64,000 bases of DNA from NCBI RefSeq assembly GCF_004331735.1, contig NZ_SJSO01000022.1:1-64000 (forward strand), in the 5' to 3' direction. Below the pieces are notes generated by a model, which saw only the letters and a program-made list of their open reading frames with translations, ran no database searches and had not been told where the DNA came from. This document shows, piece by piece, positions 54,401 to 62,217 of the stretch (position 1 is the first letter of the stretch; every line of letters begins with the position of its first letter). A program made the position numbers and the translations under genes. Source of the DNA: Pedobacter psychrodurus. Lineage in GTDB: Bacteria; Bacteroidota; Bacteroidia; Sphingobacteriales; Sphingobacteriaceae.

Positions 54401-54628
54401 AACCGGACGCGCACCACCCAAAGGATTTGCAGGAGCTTTTACCGTATCGGCGGGTTTTGCAACTGGCACTTTTTTGGTTGTGTCTTGTTTTTTAGTTGTG
54501 TCCTGCTGAAAATAATAGCGGTTAAAATTAATTTTTTCGCTTTTAATTTTTGCAAACAACTGGGGGCTTGAAAATAGGACCAGGCATAGGAAACCTGTCG
54601 TCCTGAGTAAAATGTTTTTCATTGGCAC
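51422..54628 (-). CDS. SusC/RagA family TonB-dependent receptor (module B)
   Basis: A 1068-residue importer, sister of the module A SusC but with about 50 extra residues near the N-terminus: a QDTTKK repeat and a Pro/Ala/Thr-rich linker (about 42-95) before the carboxypeptidase-regulatory-like domain. The plug follows EVVVVGYGTLKTKEVTSS, and the barrel ends FGVNVGF. The linker may sit in the periplasm as a flexible spacer. An imperfect operator lies 98 bp upstream. SusD follows after 11 bp. Confidence 0.95.
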   Translation of the reverse strand: MPMKNILLRTTGFLCLVLFSSPQLFAKIKSEKINFNRYYFQQDTTKKQDTTKKVPVAKPADTVKAPANPLGGARPVTAPAPAPTAAAPATSAGQKTITGTVVDEQKLGLPGVGIKIQGKTGGTVTQENGKFSINVTAPTDVLVFSYIGYQTKSVPAGNGAAPLTISLVPSQSQKLDEVVVVGYGTLKTKEVTSSVAHVDTSQFRQSGARSALDLVQGKVAGLNITRANSSNPNSGPSVQLRGVVSVAGSASPLYVIDGIPGGNPDLLQQDDILSVDVLKDGSGAAIYGTSANAGVILITTKKGKAGPPTFTYSSYIRKEFIQNRLDFLTADEFRAKINAGEINAVDYGGSEDLYNKLVNHDNLSQNHNLALSGGTDKTSYRASLNFRDLQGIALENGRKEYTGRLNINQKGFDDKLNIQLNLATNINNANLLSNGVTSSFFDNELNGSGWEEELTKNPTKQIYNSDGSFYYDNQSTNQYAKLFNQTSYRKQQTTSADLKADFDIVKGLKASVFGSLQRDYFVDGGYAQLKSENSVENSDYPSGGYAFKNNFLSQGYAFEPTLQYNTTVDDKHSFTALAGYSYRYNIEEGAKSNTRGFLNDQFNEDNLGAGQALADGKAGMDSYKNDNTLIAFFGRINYSYDNKYLLQLILRHEGSSRFGDNNKWGNFPAVSLGWNVTEEGFMKDVKWVNYLKLRAGYGVTGNSGFANNASRVTLGGGGKYLYPDGSYRETYGPTINPNPFLKWESKRETNIGADFTLFNSKLTGSLDVFDRTTKDLLDTYITPQPPYVQSTIYANVGNISSRGIELALSYQAIKTKDFTFSMDFTGSTIKNTLNSYSNDAFAVKYKTFGGIGGAGDLGDAITTYEGEDVGIFYGKRFAGFDANGKWLFFNRNGVPVRNDQINYSKDKNLTDLAPIGNAIPKYYASYTANFTYKNFDFRIFLRGKFDYDILNTTALSYGNPAITGSNYLRDAFGKYSQIKDTYMYSDYYIESGTNVKIDEITLGYNFKLKTKYIRNLRIYATGQNLATITGYTGNDPDFVQDTGLGPGIDSRGAYPSTRSFLFGVNVGF

Positions 54629-54725
54629 TCACTAGTTTAGTTTATAATTAGTTACGTAATGCGGCCAACATTTTTACCAAATTAATAAGAGCAATGAGAT
54701 TAATTAGTGATAGTTAGGATTTCCG

Positions 54726-54737
54726 CAAAACGATTTA
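54726..54737. promoter_or_regulatory. Near-match LacI-type operator of SusC module B
   Basis: CAAAACGATTTA differs from TAAAACGTTTTA at two positions, 98 bp upstream of SusC module B. Weaker symmetry suggests weaker control than at module A. Confidence 0.45.
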
Positions 54738-54812
54738 GTAACGCCTTAAAGGGCATTTTGTTTTAAACAAAATGAAAAAACTTTAAAATGTTACGTTTGC
54801 GGAAGTCCTAGT

Positions 54813-55916
54813 TTAGTGCAGATATTTCGAGATTAGCTTGGCTGTTTTTGCGGAAGCACCAGGTTTTCCCATAAGTAAAAGCAGCTCATCGTAATGTGTT
54901 AACATCTCATCCCTGCCAGCTCCTTCCAGGATAATTTTAAGTTCTTCGTTTACTTTTTGGGTGTTACAATCTTCCTGGATAAGTTCGGTTACAATCTTCT
55001 TATTTACGATAAGGTTAACGAGCGAAATGAACTTAATTTTTACCAACATCCTGGCAATGGCAATTGAAATGGTTCCACCCTTATAAACCACCACCTGCGG
55101 AACTTTAAACAAAGCAGTTTCTAGCGTAGCTGTTCCAGAAGCTACAATTGCAGCATGGGCATGGTGCAATAAATTATAGGTATTGTTAAAAAGCAAGTTA
55201 ACTTTTTTATCTCCTGTAAACTGATGATAGTAACTTTCGGTAAAAGTTGGTGCAGCAGCAATGGCAAATACACAATCGGGATAACTTTCGGTAATGCTTA
55301 ACATCACCGGCAATAAACGTTCTATTTCCTGCTTGCGGCTACCTGGCAACAAGGCGATAATTTTTCCATTTCCTAATTGATGGTTTTCGCGAAAATTTAG
55401 ATCTGGTGTAAACTGCGCAATCTCGTCTAATAAAGGGTTGCCAACGTAATCTACCTCCATACCCCATTCCTTGTAGAAATCTACTTCGAAAGGCAAGATA
55501 CAGAACATGTGATCGACAACCTTTTTGATTTTCAGCACCCGTTTTTGGTTCCAGGCCCAAACTTTAGGTGAAATATAATAACATACTTTTATGCCATTGG
55601 CTTTTGCGAACTCCGCAATTTTTAAGTTAAAACCCGGAAAATCGATCAGGATCAGCACATCGGGCTTCCATTGTAAAATATCGTTTTTGCAGGATTTGAG
55701 ATTTCTGAAAATGGTTCTTAAATTTAGAATTACCTCGGTAAAGCCCATAAAAGCCATATCGGCATAGTGTTTAACTAGCGCTCCACCTTCGGCTTCCATT
55801 TTATCACCTCCGAAATACCTGAACATAGCTTCGCCATCCACAGCTTTTAAGGCTTTCATTAAATTGGCGCCATGTAAATCGCCTGAGGCTTCTCCGGCTA
55901 CGAGGTAGTACTTCAT
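54813..55916 (-). CDS. lpxB: Lipid-A-disaccharide synthase
   Basis: Joins UDP-diacylglucosamine and lipid X to form the lipid A disaccharide; a peripheral inner-membrane glycosyltransferase (GT19). I place the start at ATG 55916 because MKYYLVAGEASGDLHGANLMKAL is the conserved family N-terminus; the longer frame adds 33 unrelated residues reaching into a repeat. The 367-residue product has the family's FPGFNLKIAEFAKANGIKVCYYISPKVWAWN and LLPGSRKQEIERLLP segments. It forms a conserved neighbourhood with surE upstream on the same strand. Confidence 0.96.
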   Translation of the reverse strand: MKYYLVAGEASGDLHGANLMKALKAVDGEAMFRYFGGDKMEAEGGALVKHYADMAFMGFTEVILNLRTIFRNLKSCKNDILQWKPDVLILIDFPGFNLKIAEFAKANGIKVCYYISPKVWAWNQKRVLKIKKVVDHMFCILPFEVDFYKEWGMEVDYVGNPLLDEIAQFTPDLNFRENHQLGNGKIIALLPGSRKQEIERLLPVMLSITESYPDCVFAIAAAPTFTESYYHQFTGDKKVNLLFNNTYNLLHHAHAAIVASGTATLETALFKVPQVVVYKGGTISIAIARMLVKIKFISLVNLIVNKKIVTELIQEDCNTQKVNEELKIILEGAGRDEMLTHYDELLLLMGKPGASAKTAKLISKYLH

Positions 55917-56034
55917 GTTTTTTTTTATGTATAATGGAAGATGGAATTTTACCCTTTCATCCCTGATAAATATTTTTTTTTGTGTTATAACAAAATCGTC
56001 CTTGCGAGGAGGCACGGATTGTAAAACGAGCGAT

Positions 56035-56104
56035 CGTCATTCCCGCGCAGGCGGGAATCTTAAAGCTAATTGCATTAGGATTCCCAATCAAGTTGGGAAT
56101 GACG
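56035..56104. repeat. REP-like double hairpin, family B
   Basis: Outer arms CGTCATTCCC and GGGAATGACG pair; inside are two hairpins, ATTCCCGCGCAGGCGGGAAT and ATTCCCAATCAAGTTGGGAAT. GC-rich compared with its surroundings. This type of element, a pair of ATTCCC palindromes with GTCAT ends, is a classic REP/MITE layout. It lies between lpxB and the small membrane gene. Confidence 0.75.
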
Positions 56105-56142
56105 AACCGACTTGATCAGTCATTATCACTCTAGTATTTCCC

Positions 56143-56415
56143 TTAAAAAACTTTATATGCAAAAAACACAAAAGCGCACAAAAACGTTGCGGCTAATATA
56201 CCTCTACCGATATTTTCTTTGTTGTATTTAAAAAAGTATTGCATGGTGTAAGCATTTATGGCAATACCACCAATATATAACAAATCTGCTTTAGCAAGGG
56301 ATGCCACATGGTGGATAATGTACCAGGCAATAGCACAAAATATTGCTGGTACAAGCAAACCAATGCCCAAACCTATCCATACAGAATTATTTAATCTTTT
56401 TAACTGATCAATCAT
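56143..56415 (-). CDS. Small membrane protein between surE and lpxB
   Basis: A 90-residue protein with three hydrophobic segments (VWIGLGIGLLVPAIFCAIAWYII, LLYIGGIAINAYTMQYF, GILAATFLCAFVFFAYKVF). It ends the frame before the REP element and is 12 bp downstream of surE, so it is likely co-transcribed. I recognise no family with a known role; an envelope role is suggested only by its neighbours. Confidence 0.75.
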   Translation of the reverse strand: MIDQLKRLNNSVWIGLGIGLLVPAIFCAIAWYIIHHVASLAKADLLYIGGIAINAYTMQYFFKYNKENIGRGILAATFLCAFVFFAYKVF

Positions 56416-56427
56416 AATGGCAAGCGC

Positions 56428-57267
56428 TTAACCTAAATTAATGCCATCGGGCGCCGAAACTTTAGTGCCAGCAGGTTTCGAATCAGTATCGCCCATAAAA
56501 TCCCAACTGTTTAAGGCCTGTATAGCATGATGCGCGGTTAAATCAAACTGAACCGGAACGATAGAAACATAATTATGTTCTAAAGCCCAAACATCGGTAT
56601 CTTCCCCCTTATCGAAATTTTCAAAAACTCCTGTTAACCAATAGTATGGGCGTTTGTAAGGATCAGTTCTTTCATCAAATTCTTCCATCCACTTGGCATT
56701 AGCCTGGCGGCAAACCTTAACGCCTTTTAGATGATCACCTTTCGGGAAATTCACATTTAAAAGGGTTCCTTCTGGTAAACCATTTGCTAAAACTTGTTCA
56801 CAGATGTTTTTAATGTATTTTTTGGTATGACTAAAATCGGCATCGGCTGCAAAATCATCTAAAGAGAAACCAATCGATGGAATCTTTTCTATTGCACCCT
56901 CTACTGCAGCAGACATGGTACCTGAATAGAGCACGTTAATCGAATTATTTAGTCCGTGGTTAATGCCTGATACGCACAAATCAGGTTTTTTACCCTTAAA
57001 AATCTTATTTACAGCAATTTTAACGCAATCAACCGGGGTTCCACTGCATTTATACATTTCTACACCTGCATAAAGATCAACCTTATCAAAACGGATCGGT
57101 TTACCTATGGTAATGGCATGCCCCATTCCACTTTGCGGACTATCTGGCGCAACAACTACCACATTGCCCAGCTCCTGCATTACTTCCATTAAATTTTTGA
57201 TGCCTGTAGCTGTAATGCCATCATCATTTACAACTAAAATATTTGGTTTTACGCCCTGCTTTGTCAT
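56428..57267 (-). CDS. surE: 5'/3'-nucleotidase SurE
   Basis: Metal-dependent phosphatase acting on nucleoside monophosphates, linked to stationary-phase survival. I use ATG 57267 as start (279 residues); an in-frame TTG at 57324 would add 19 hydrophobic residues unlike the family. The metal-binding NDDG (positions 14-17) and NHGLNNSINVLYSGTMSAAVEGA segment with the Asn and Ser of the active site are present. It precedes the small membrane gene and lpxB, an order I recall from other Bacteroidota. Confidence 0.95.
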   Translation of the reverse strand: MTKQGVKPNILVVNDDGITATGIKNLMEVMQELGNVVVVAPDSPQSGMGHAITIGKPIRFDKVDLYAGVEMYKCSGTPVDCVKIAVNKIFKGKKPDLCVSGINHGLNNSINVLYSGTMSAAVEGAIEKIPSIGFSLDDFAADADFSHTKKYIKNICEQVLANGLPEGTLLNVNFPKGDHLKGVKVCRQANAKWMEEFDERTDPYKRPYYWLTGVFENFDKGEDTDVWALEHNYVSIVPVQFDLTAHHAIQALNSWDFMGDTDSKPAGTKVSAPDGINLG

Positions 57268-57390
57268 GCCGGTAAAAATACAGATTATAAATTCAAGGCA
57301 CAATAAAGCAAGGTTTATATGCAAAAATCATTTATTCCTAGATTTTTAGTTTTGAAATCAAAATTATTTCATTCCCTGCAAGAAAGCATA

Positions 57391-57398
57391 TATATTTG
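57391..57398 (+). promoter_or_regulatory. -7 promoter element for the M16 peptidase gene
   Basis: TATATTTG, about 90 bp upstream of the ATG at 57488. No certain -33 element. Confidence 0.45.
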
Positions 57399-57487
57399 AA
57401 TAAATAACTTATTAAAAATGAAGGCTGTATTTGAGATCACACTTAAACTAACAGGTACGCACTCATGATCATAAACCAAAACAAACA

Positions 57488-60421
57488 ATGAAATTCAAAC
57501 TATTTACTTTGGCTTGTTTTCTAATTACAGGTTCTTTAGCGAAAGCGCAAACTACCTATCAATGGAAAACAGGAACATCTGGTGGCTTTACCTACAAGTA
57601 TGTAACCAACGATCCGACCAAAACACGTTTTTATACTTTAAAAAACGGTTTGACTGTAATTTTATCTCAAAATAACAAGGAGCCTAATATTACTTACAAA
57701 ATGGCGGTAAGAGCCGGCAGTAATACCGATCCGCGTACCAATACCGGTTTGGCGCATTATTTAGAACACCTTTTATTTAAAGGAACAGATAAATTCGGAT
57801 CGCTAAATTATGCCAAAGAAAAACCACTTTTAGATAAGATCGAAGCACTTTACGAAACTTACAACAAAACTACCGATCCGGCCAAACGCAAAGAGATTTA
57901 TAAGGAAATTGATAAAACTTCGGGCGAAGCTTCTAATTATTCTATCGCAAACGAATACGATAAAATGATGAAATCGATCGGAAGTAACTCTACCAACGCC
58001 CACACCTCGGTAGAAGAAACCGTTTATGAAGAAGACCTTCCATCAAATGCCATTGATAAATTTTTGGCTGTGCAGGCAGAACGTTTCCGTGCCCCTGTTT
58101 TCCGCATCTTCCATACAGAGTTAGAAGCTGTTTATGAAGAGAAAAATATCGGTATGGACAATGATGGCCGTAAAATGTATGAGAAAATGCTGTATGCTTT
58201 GTTTCCTACGCATAACTACGGACAACAAACCACCATTGGTACTATTGAGCATTTAAAAAATCCCTCGTTAATCGAAATCAGAAAGTATTACAACAAATAT
58301 TATGTGCCTAATAATATGGCCTTAATTATGAGTGGCGATATTAATTATGATGATTTAATCAAAAAAATCGATAAGGACTTCGCCTTTATGGCACCTAAGC
58401 CTTTATCGCTTTACAACCCTGCACCAGAAAAACCTTTAACACAGGTTCAAACGGTTGATATTTATGGTCCAAGTGCCGAAAACTTATATGTTGCTTACAG
58501 GGGTTTTGCCCAAAATACCCATCAAAGTTTATTACTGGATTTAATCGGCAGCATTTTGGCAAACGGGAAAGCGGGTTTAATGGATATCAACATTAATAAA
58601 CAACAAAAAATGTTGAGGGCAGGTGCTGGTTATAACTCGATGAAAGATTATGGAATTTTCATTTTATCTGGCTCACCTAAAGCTGGCCAAAGTTTGGAAG
58701 AGGCCCAAAAATTATTATTAGAGCAGGTAGAATTGCTTAAAAAAGGCGAATTTGATGAAAGCCTAATTAAAGCAACAGTTGCTAACATCAAATTGGCCGA
58801 ACTCCAAAGCTTTGACAATAATGATGTTCGTGCAGATTTCGCGATGAATGCCTTTATCCAAAACCGTGGTGCAGAATGGGATAAAACCCTGGCATCAACC
58901 GATGCGATGGCCAAAGTAACCAAAAAGGAAATTGTAGACTTTGCCAACAAGTTTTTCGTTAACAATTATGTTTCTATCTTAAAACACAAAGGTGAAGATA
59001 AGAGCATTGTTAAAGTAGAAAAACCAACCATTACTGCAGTAAAAACCAATGTTAATGAGGTTTCTCCATTTACAAAAGACATCATTGCTGCTCCGGTAAA
59101 ACCCATCGCTCCTAAATTTTTAGACTATACCAAAGACCTTAATTTTGGCAAAGCAGGCATTGCTGATGTAATTACAGTTCAAAACACTGAAAACGGAATT
59201 TTCCGTATGGGTTACCGTTTTGATATGGGTTCTTACAACTATAAGTTATTGCCTTATGCTGCTCAATATTTAGCGTTCTTAAGTACTGATAAATATTCGG
59301 CAGAGGATATTAGTAAAGCATTTTACAACATTGCCTGTAGCTATAGCATAAATGTAGGTACTGATGTAACTACCGTTTCAATCAGTGGTTTACAAGAAAA
59401 CTTTGATAAAGCGGTAGCCTTGTTAGAAGATGTACTGGCAAATTGTAAACCAAACGAAAAAGCCTTAGAAGATTTAAAAGGTCGTTTGTTAAAATCGAGA
59501 GATAACGCAAAATTAAATAAATCGTCAATTCTTGGTGGTTTAATGAGTTATGCACAATACGGTGCCGATAATCCTTTCAATTATGGATTAACTAATGATG
59601 AGATCAAAAATATGAAATCGGCAGATTTGATCTACATTTTACATAACCTGACCAATTACAAACACACCATTACTTATTACGGACCAAAAACATTAGCGGC
59701 ATTTTCTGCTGATATTGTTAAAGCGCATCCATTGGCTAAAGAATTTACAGATGCTGCACCGATTAAGAAATTTGTGTACACCAAAACCGATTCGAACAAA
59801 GTTTACTTTGCCGATTATGATATGGTGCAGGCCGAAATACGTTGGGTACGCAACGGTGGCTTGTACGACCCGGCCAATGCAGCAAAAATCGCCTTGTTTA
59901 ACAACTATTTCGGCGGCGGCATGGGCTCAGTAGTATTCCAAACCATCCGCGAATCTAAAGCTTTGGCTTATTCTACTTTTGCAGTATATTCTTCTCCAAA
60001 TACCAAAGAAAAAGAAAATACCATTATCGCTTATGTAGGTACACAGGCAGATAAAATGAATGAAGCAGTTGCCGGTATGAATGAGTTATTAACCACTTTA
60101 CCACAGTCTGATAAATCATTTGCATTATCAAAAACCAACTCATTAAATGGCTTAGAAACCAGCCGTATTACCAAAGATGGAATTATTTATAGCTATTTGG
60201 CCGATAAAAAATTAGGTTTCGATCACGACTCAAGGGTTGATGAATATGCTAACTTAAAACCATTGACTTTTAATGATGTAAAATCATTCCACCAAACCAA
60301 TCTTTCGGGCAAACCTTACAGTTATTGTATCGTGGCTTCCGAAAAGAAAATCAATATGGCAGATTTAGCAAAATTTGGTCCGGTAACTAAACTAAGCCTG
60401 GAGCAGATTTTTGGATACTAA
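57488..60421 (+). CDS. Secreted M16-family zinc peptidase
   Basis: A 977-residue exported peptidase of the pitrilysin/insulinase family, with signal peptide ending near LAKAQ. The inverted zinc motif HxxEH is HYLEH (His90, Glu93, His94), preceded by the substrate-wall KMAVRAGSNTDP strand. A second M16 half (about 540-977) has no zinc motif and should form the other wall of the chamber; it contains the C-terminal FNNYFGGGMGSVVFQTIRESKALAYS stretch. It probably degrades peptides in the periplasm. It is monocistronic with a strong terminator. Confidence 0.93.
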   Translation: MKFKLFTLACFLITGSLAKAQTTYQWKTGTSGGFTYKYVTNDPTKTRFYTLKNGLTVILSQNNKEPNITYKMAVRAGSNTDPRTNTGLAHYLEHLLFKGTDKFGSLNYAKEKPLLDKIEALYETYNKTTDPAKRKEIYKEIDKTSGEASNYSIANEYDKMMKSIGSNSTNAHTSVEETVYEEDLPSNAIDKFLAVQAERFRAPVFRIFHTELEAVYEEKNIGMDNDGRKMYEKMLYALFPTHNYGQQTTIGTIEHLKNPSLIEIRKYYNKYYVPNNMALIMSGDINYDDLIKKIDKDFAFMAPKPLSLYNPAPEKPLTQVQTVDIYGPSAENLYVAYRGFAQNTHQSLLLDLIGSILANGKAGLMDININKQQKMLRAGAGYNSMKDYGIFILSGSPKAGQSLEEAQKLLLEQVELLKKGEFDESLIKATVANIKLAELQSFDNNDVRADFAMNAFIQNRGAEWDKTLASTDAMAKVTKKEIVDFANKFFVNNYVSILKHKGEDKSIVKVEKPTITAVKTNVNEVSPFTKDIIAAPVKPIAPKFLDYTKDLNFGKAGIADVITVQNTENGIFRMGYRFDMGSYNYKLLPYAAQYLAFLSTDKYSAEDISKAFYNIACSYSINVGTDVTTVSISGLQENFDKAVALLEDVLANCKPNEKALEDLKGRLLKSRDNAKLNKSSILGGLMSYAQYGADNPFNYGLTNDEIKNMKSADLIYILHNLTNYKHTITYYGPKTLAAFSADIVKAHPLAKEFTDAAPIKKFVYTKTDSNKVYFADYDMVQAEIRWVRNGGLYDPANAAKIALFNNYFGGGMGSVVFQTIRESKALAYSTFAVYSSPNTKEKENTIIAYVGTQADKMNEAVAGMNELLTTLPQSDKSFALSKTNSLNGLETSRITKDGIIYSYLADKKLGFDHDSRVDEYANLKPLTFNDVKSFHQTNLSGKPYSYCIVASEKKINMADLAKFGPVTKLSLEQIFGY

Positions 60422-60487
60422 AAAGGTAGAGGGTAGGAAGGCGGAGGGTTTAAGGTAAAAACCTGATGCTTTAATATCAAAATTACT

Positions 60488-60520
60488 AGCGATTCCCGGA
60501 AACGGGGATCGCTTTTTTTA
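60488..60520 (+). terminator. Terminator after the M16 gene
   Basis: AGCGATTCCCG and CGGGGATCGCT pair around GAAA with one G-T pair, followed by seven T. It lies 67 bp after the stop codon. Confidence 0.85.
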
Positions 60521-60523
60521 TGG

Positions 60524-60711
60524 ATTATTGGTTCATCAGCCAATGGTTGATTTGTCATTAGTAACAACATGGCTCAGAAACAAATTGTACGCTTGCATCT
60601 TCGTGATAAAAAACAAAATTCTTCCGTGTTAATCCGTGCCTCCGTGGCAAAAAAAGTTCATTGGTCATTGGTTTATTTGTTGCATAATGCAGAAAATTGT
60701 GCCTTCGTGTC
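60524..60711. repeat. Degenerate phrase-like repeats
   Basis: The gap after the terminator contains word repeats (ATTGGTTCAT, CAATGGTTGATT, GGTCATTGGTT) that resemble the reverse complement of words at 26730-26755, and a CCGTG repeat (TTCCGTG, ATCCGTG, CTCCGTG) near 60622-60650. No gene is seen. These look like remains of small dispersed repeats. Confidence 0.4.
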
Positions 60712-61764
60712 TTAATGGTAAAAAACCAGTGCACCCAAAATTTCCTTCACCGAAAATTTAGCCCCGCAAACAAATTCATCTGCAGCACCATAATAGATCG
60801 TTAATTCGTCTCCATTAACGATGTGGCCATTTGTAAATACTACTTCTCCAAAGAAACCATGTAACTCATAATCTGCAGTTGGTACCATAATCGGTTCTTC
60901 GGTTCTGGCTAGCACTTTTGATGGATCATCGAGCGCCATTAAAAAAGCGCCTAAACAATATTGTTGTTTTTCATTTGCACCATGATATATTTCGAGCCAG
61001 CCGCCTGCAGTTTTTATTGGTGCTGCACCAGCGCCCACACGGGCACTATCCCAGCGGTTAGGCCTGGTTTTAATAATACACCTGTGTTTGCCCCAATGGA
61101 TCCCATCAGGAGATTCGGCCAGCCAGATATAATTACCACCCAATGCTACACTGCTGGGGCGGTGCAAAGCGTAAAATTTACCGTTAATGCGTTCTTCAAA
61201 TATGGCGCAATCTTTATTATGTGGTGGGATAATCATGCCATAACTTTGGAAAGTTTTCCAATCTTTTGTGGTACGCATCCCCACACCAACCCCATGTTCA
61301 GAAACTGCCGTAAAAGTTAAATAGTAAGTATCTCCGATTAAGGATACGCGGCAATCTTCAATTCCAAAAGCTTCATCTTCACTCTCTCCCTGCAATAAAG
61401 GGTAACCTTCTGGCTGATAAAAATGAAGACCATCATCACTACAAACCAATCTTAAATGAGATAATGTGGTTAAATAATCTGCCCCTTTATAACTGATCAT
61501 CCGGGGATCACTGTCATTTAAATATGGATCACTTTCGTCGATTGCCAGAATTTCTATTCCATGTTCTTTTAATATCGGAAAAGAAATTACGCCTTCTTTC
61601 TGTTGAGGTCTTTCAGCTACCCGGATAAGCAGCCAGATTTTACCATCGAAAGTAAAAACACCTGGATTTAACAAGCATTCTATTTCCAACCCAGCGCTGC
61701 TAGGTATTAAATCTTTCGGAGAAAGTATTGGATTTTCGGAAAATCTTTTGGCAATATCGGCCAT
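60712..61764 (-). CDS. GH130 family mannoside phosphorylase or hydrolase
   Basis: A 350-residue cytoplasmic-looking enzyme (no signal peptide) of the five-bladed GH130 family, whose members mostly phosphorolyse beta-mannosides and some hydrolyse them. Family segments present: NPILSPKDL (11-19), ECLLNPGVFTFDGKIWLLIRVAERP, the catalytic-Asp motif IEDCRV (Asp137) and the C-terminal HGFFGEVVFTNGH and TIYYGAADEFVCGAKF. It is divergent from the SusC gene at 62218 across the CsbD gene. A link to mannan or N-glycan core (mannose-GlcNAc) use is an inference. Confidence 0.93.
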   Translation of the reverse strand: MADIAKRFSENPILSPKDLIPSSAGLEIECLLNPGVFTFDGKIWLLIRVAERPQQKEGVISFPILKEHGIEILAIDESDPYLNDSDPRMISYKGADYLTTLSHLRLVCSDDGLHFYQPEGYPLLQGESEDEAFGIEDCRVSLIGDTYYLTFTAVSEHGVGVGMRTTKDWKTFQSYGMIIPPHNKDCAIFEERINGKFYALHRPSSVALGGNYIWLAESPDGIHWGKHRCIIKTRPNRWDSARVGAGAAPIKTAGGWLEIYHGANEKQQYCLGAFLMALDDPSKVLARTEEPIMVPTADYELHGFFGEVVFTNGHIVNGDELTIYYGAADEFVCGAKFSVKEILGALVFYH

Positions 61765-61782
61765 AAAAAAATGATGTTAAAA

Positions 61783-61816
61783 CAAACAGGCGACCAAAAT
61801 TTGACCGCCTGTTTTT
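61783..61816 (-). terminator. Terminator of the CsbD-like gene
   Basis: AAACAGGCG (61784-61792) and CGCCTGTTT (61806-61814) pair, extended inward by wobble pairs, with T-rich ends. It is about 15 bp after the stop codon at 61831 and just before GH130 starts. Confidence 0.75.
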
Positions 61817-61830
61817 CTATTGAATTGATA

Positions 61831-62016
61831 TTATAATGAGTTTATCCATTTCACAAGTTCATCTCTTCCTTTTCCTGTTTTTTGTTGTAGTTTCCCCAAC
61901 AATTCATCGTCTTGACCTTCTTCGTGTTTTAAATCATCATCTGTTAAATCAGCATAAGCTTGTTTAACCTTTCCTTTTATTTCATTCCACTTTCCTTTTA
62001 ATTCTAACTTATCCAT
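61831..62016 (-). CDS. CsbD-like stress protein
   Basis: A 61-residue protein starting at ATG 62016 (MDKLELKGKWNEIKGKVKQAYADLTDDDL). That N-terminus is the CsbD family signature, while the longer frame to 62097 adds 27 non-matching residues. The protein is hydrophilic, helical and charged. CsbD proteins are induced in stress or stationary phase in other bacteria, with no known activity. It has its own terminator. The regulation here is not visible. Confidence 0.9.
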   Translation of the reverse strand: MDKLELKGKWNEIKGKVKQAYADLTDDDLKHEEGQDDELLGKLQQKTGKGRDELVKWINSL

Positions 62017-62217
62017 GCTCGTGTTTTTTTTGGATTTAAACAATGTAACTTTTAATCCATTAACAATTTTTGCCTCCCTTTGTTTTGATTTAAGCACATT
62101 AAACCAAACAATGACCTGATTTCATCATAGTTCACAAGGTTTTTTCCATATTTTTAGTTACATTAAGAGTATCATTTCTATGAATGATTAAAAATTATTA
62201 ACTAAACTACCAATTTG

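Noticed and set aside
55917..56015. Longer LpxB N-terminus
   Set aside because: The extra 33 residues match nothing in the family and the extension reaches into repeat DNA; the conserved start is MKYYLVAGEASGD.
56030..56115. Peptide from plus-strand frame through the REP element
   Set aside because: The frame simply translates the REP hairpins.
57268..57324. SurE extension from TTG with hydrophobic start
   Set aside because: SurE is cytosolic and begins close to the NDDG motif; the added stretch is likely non-coding.
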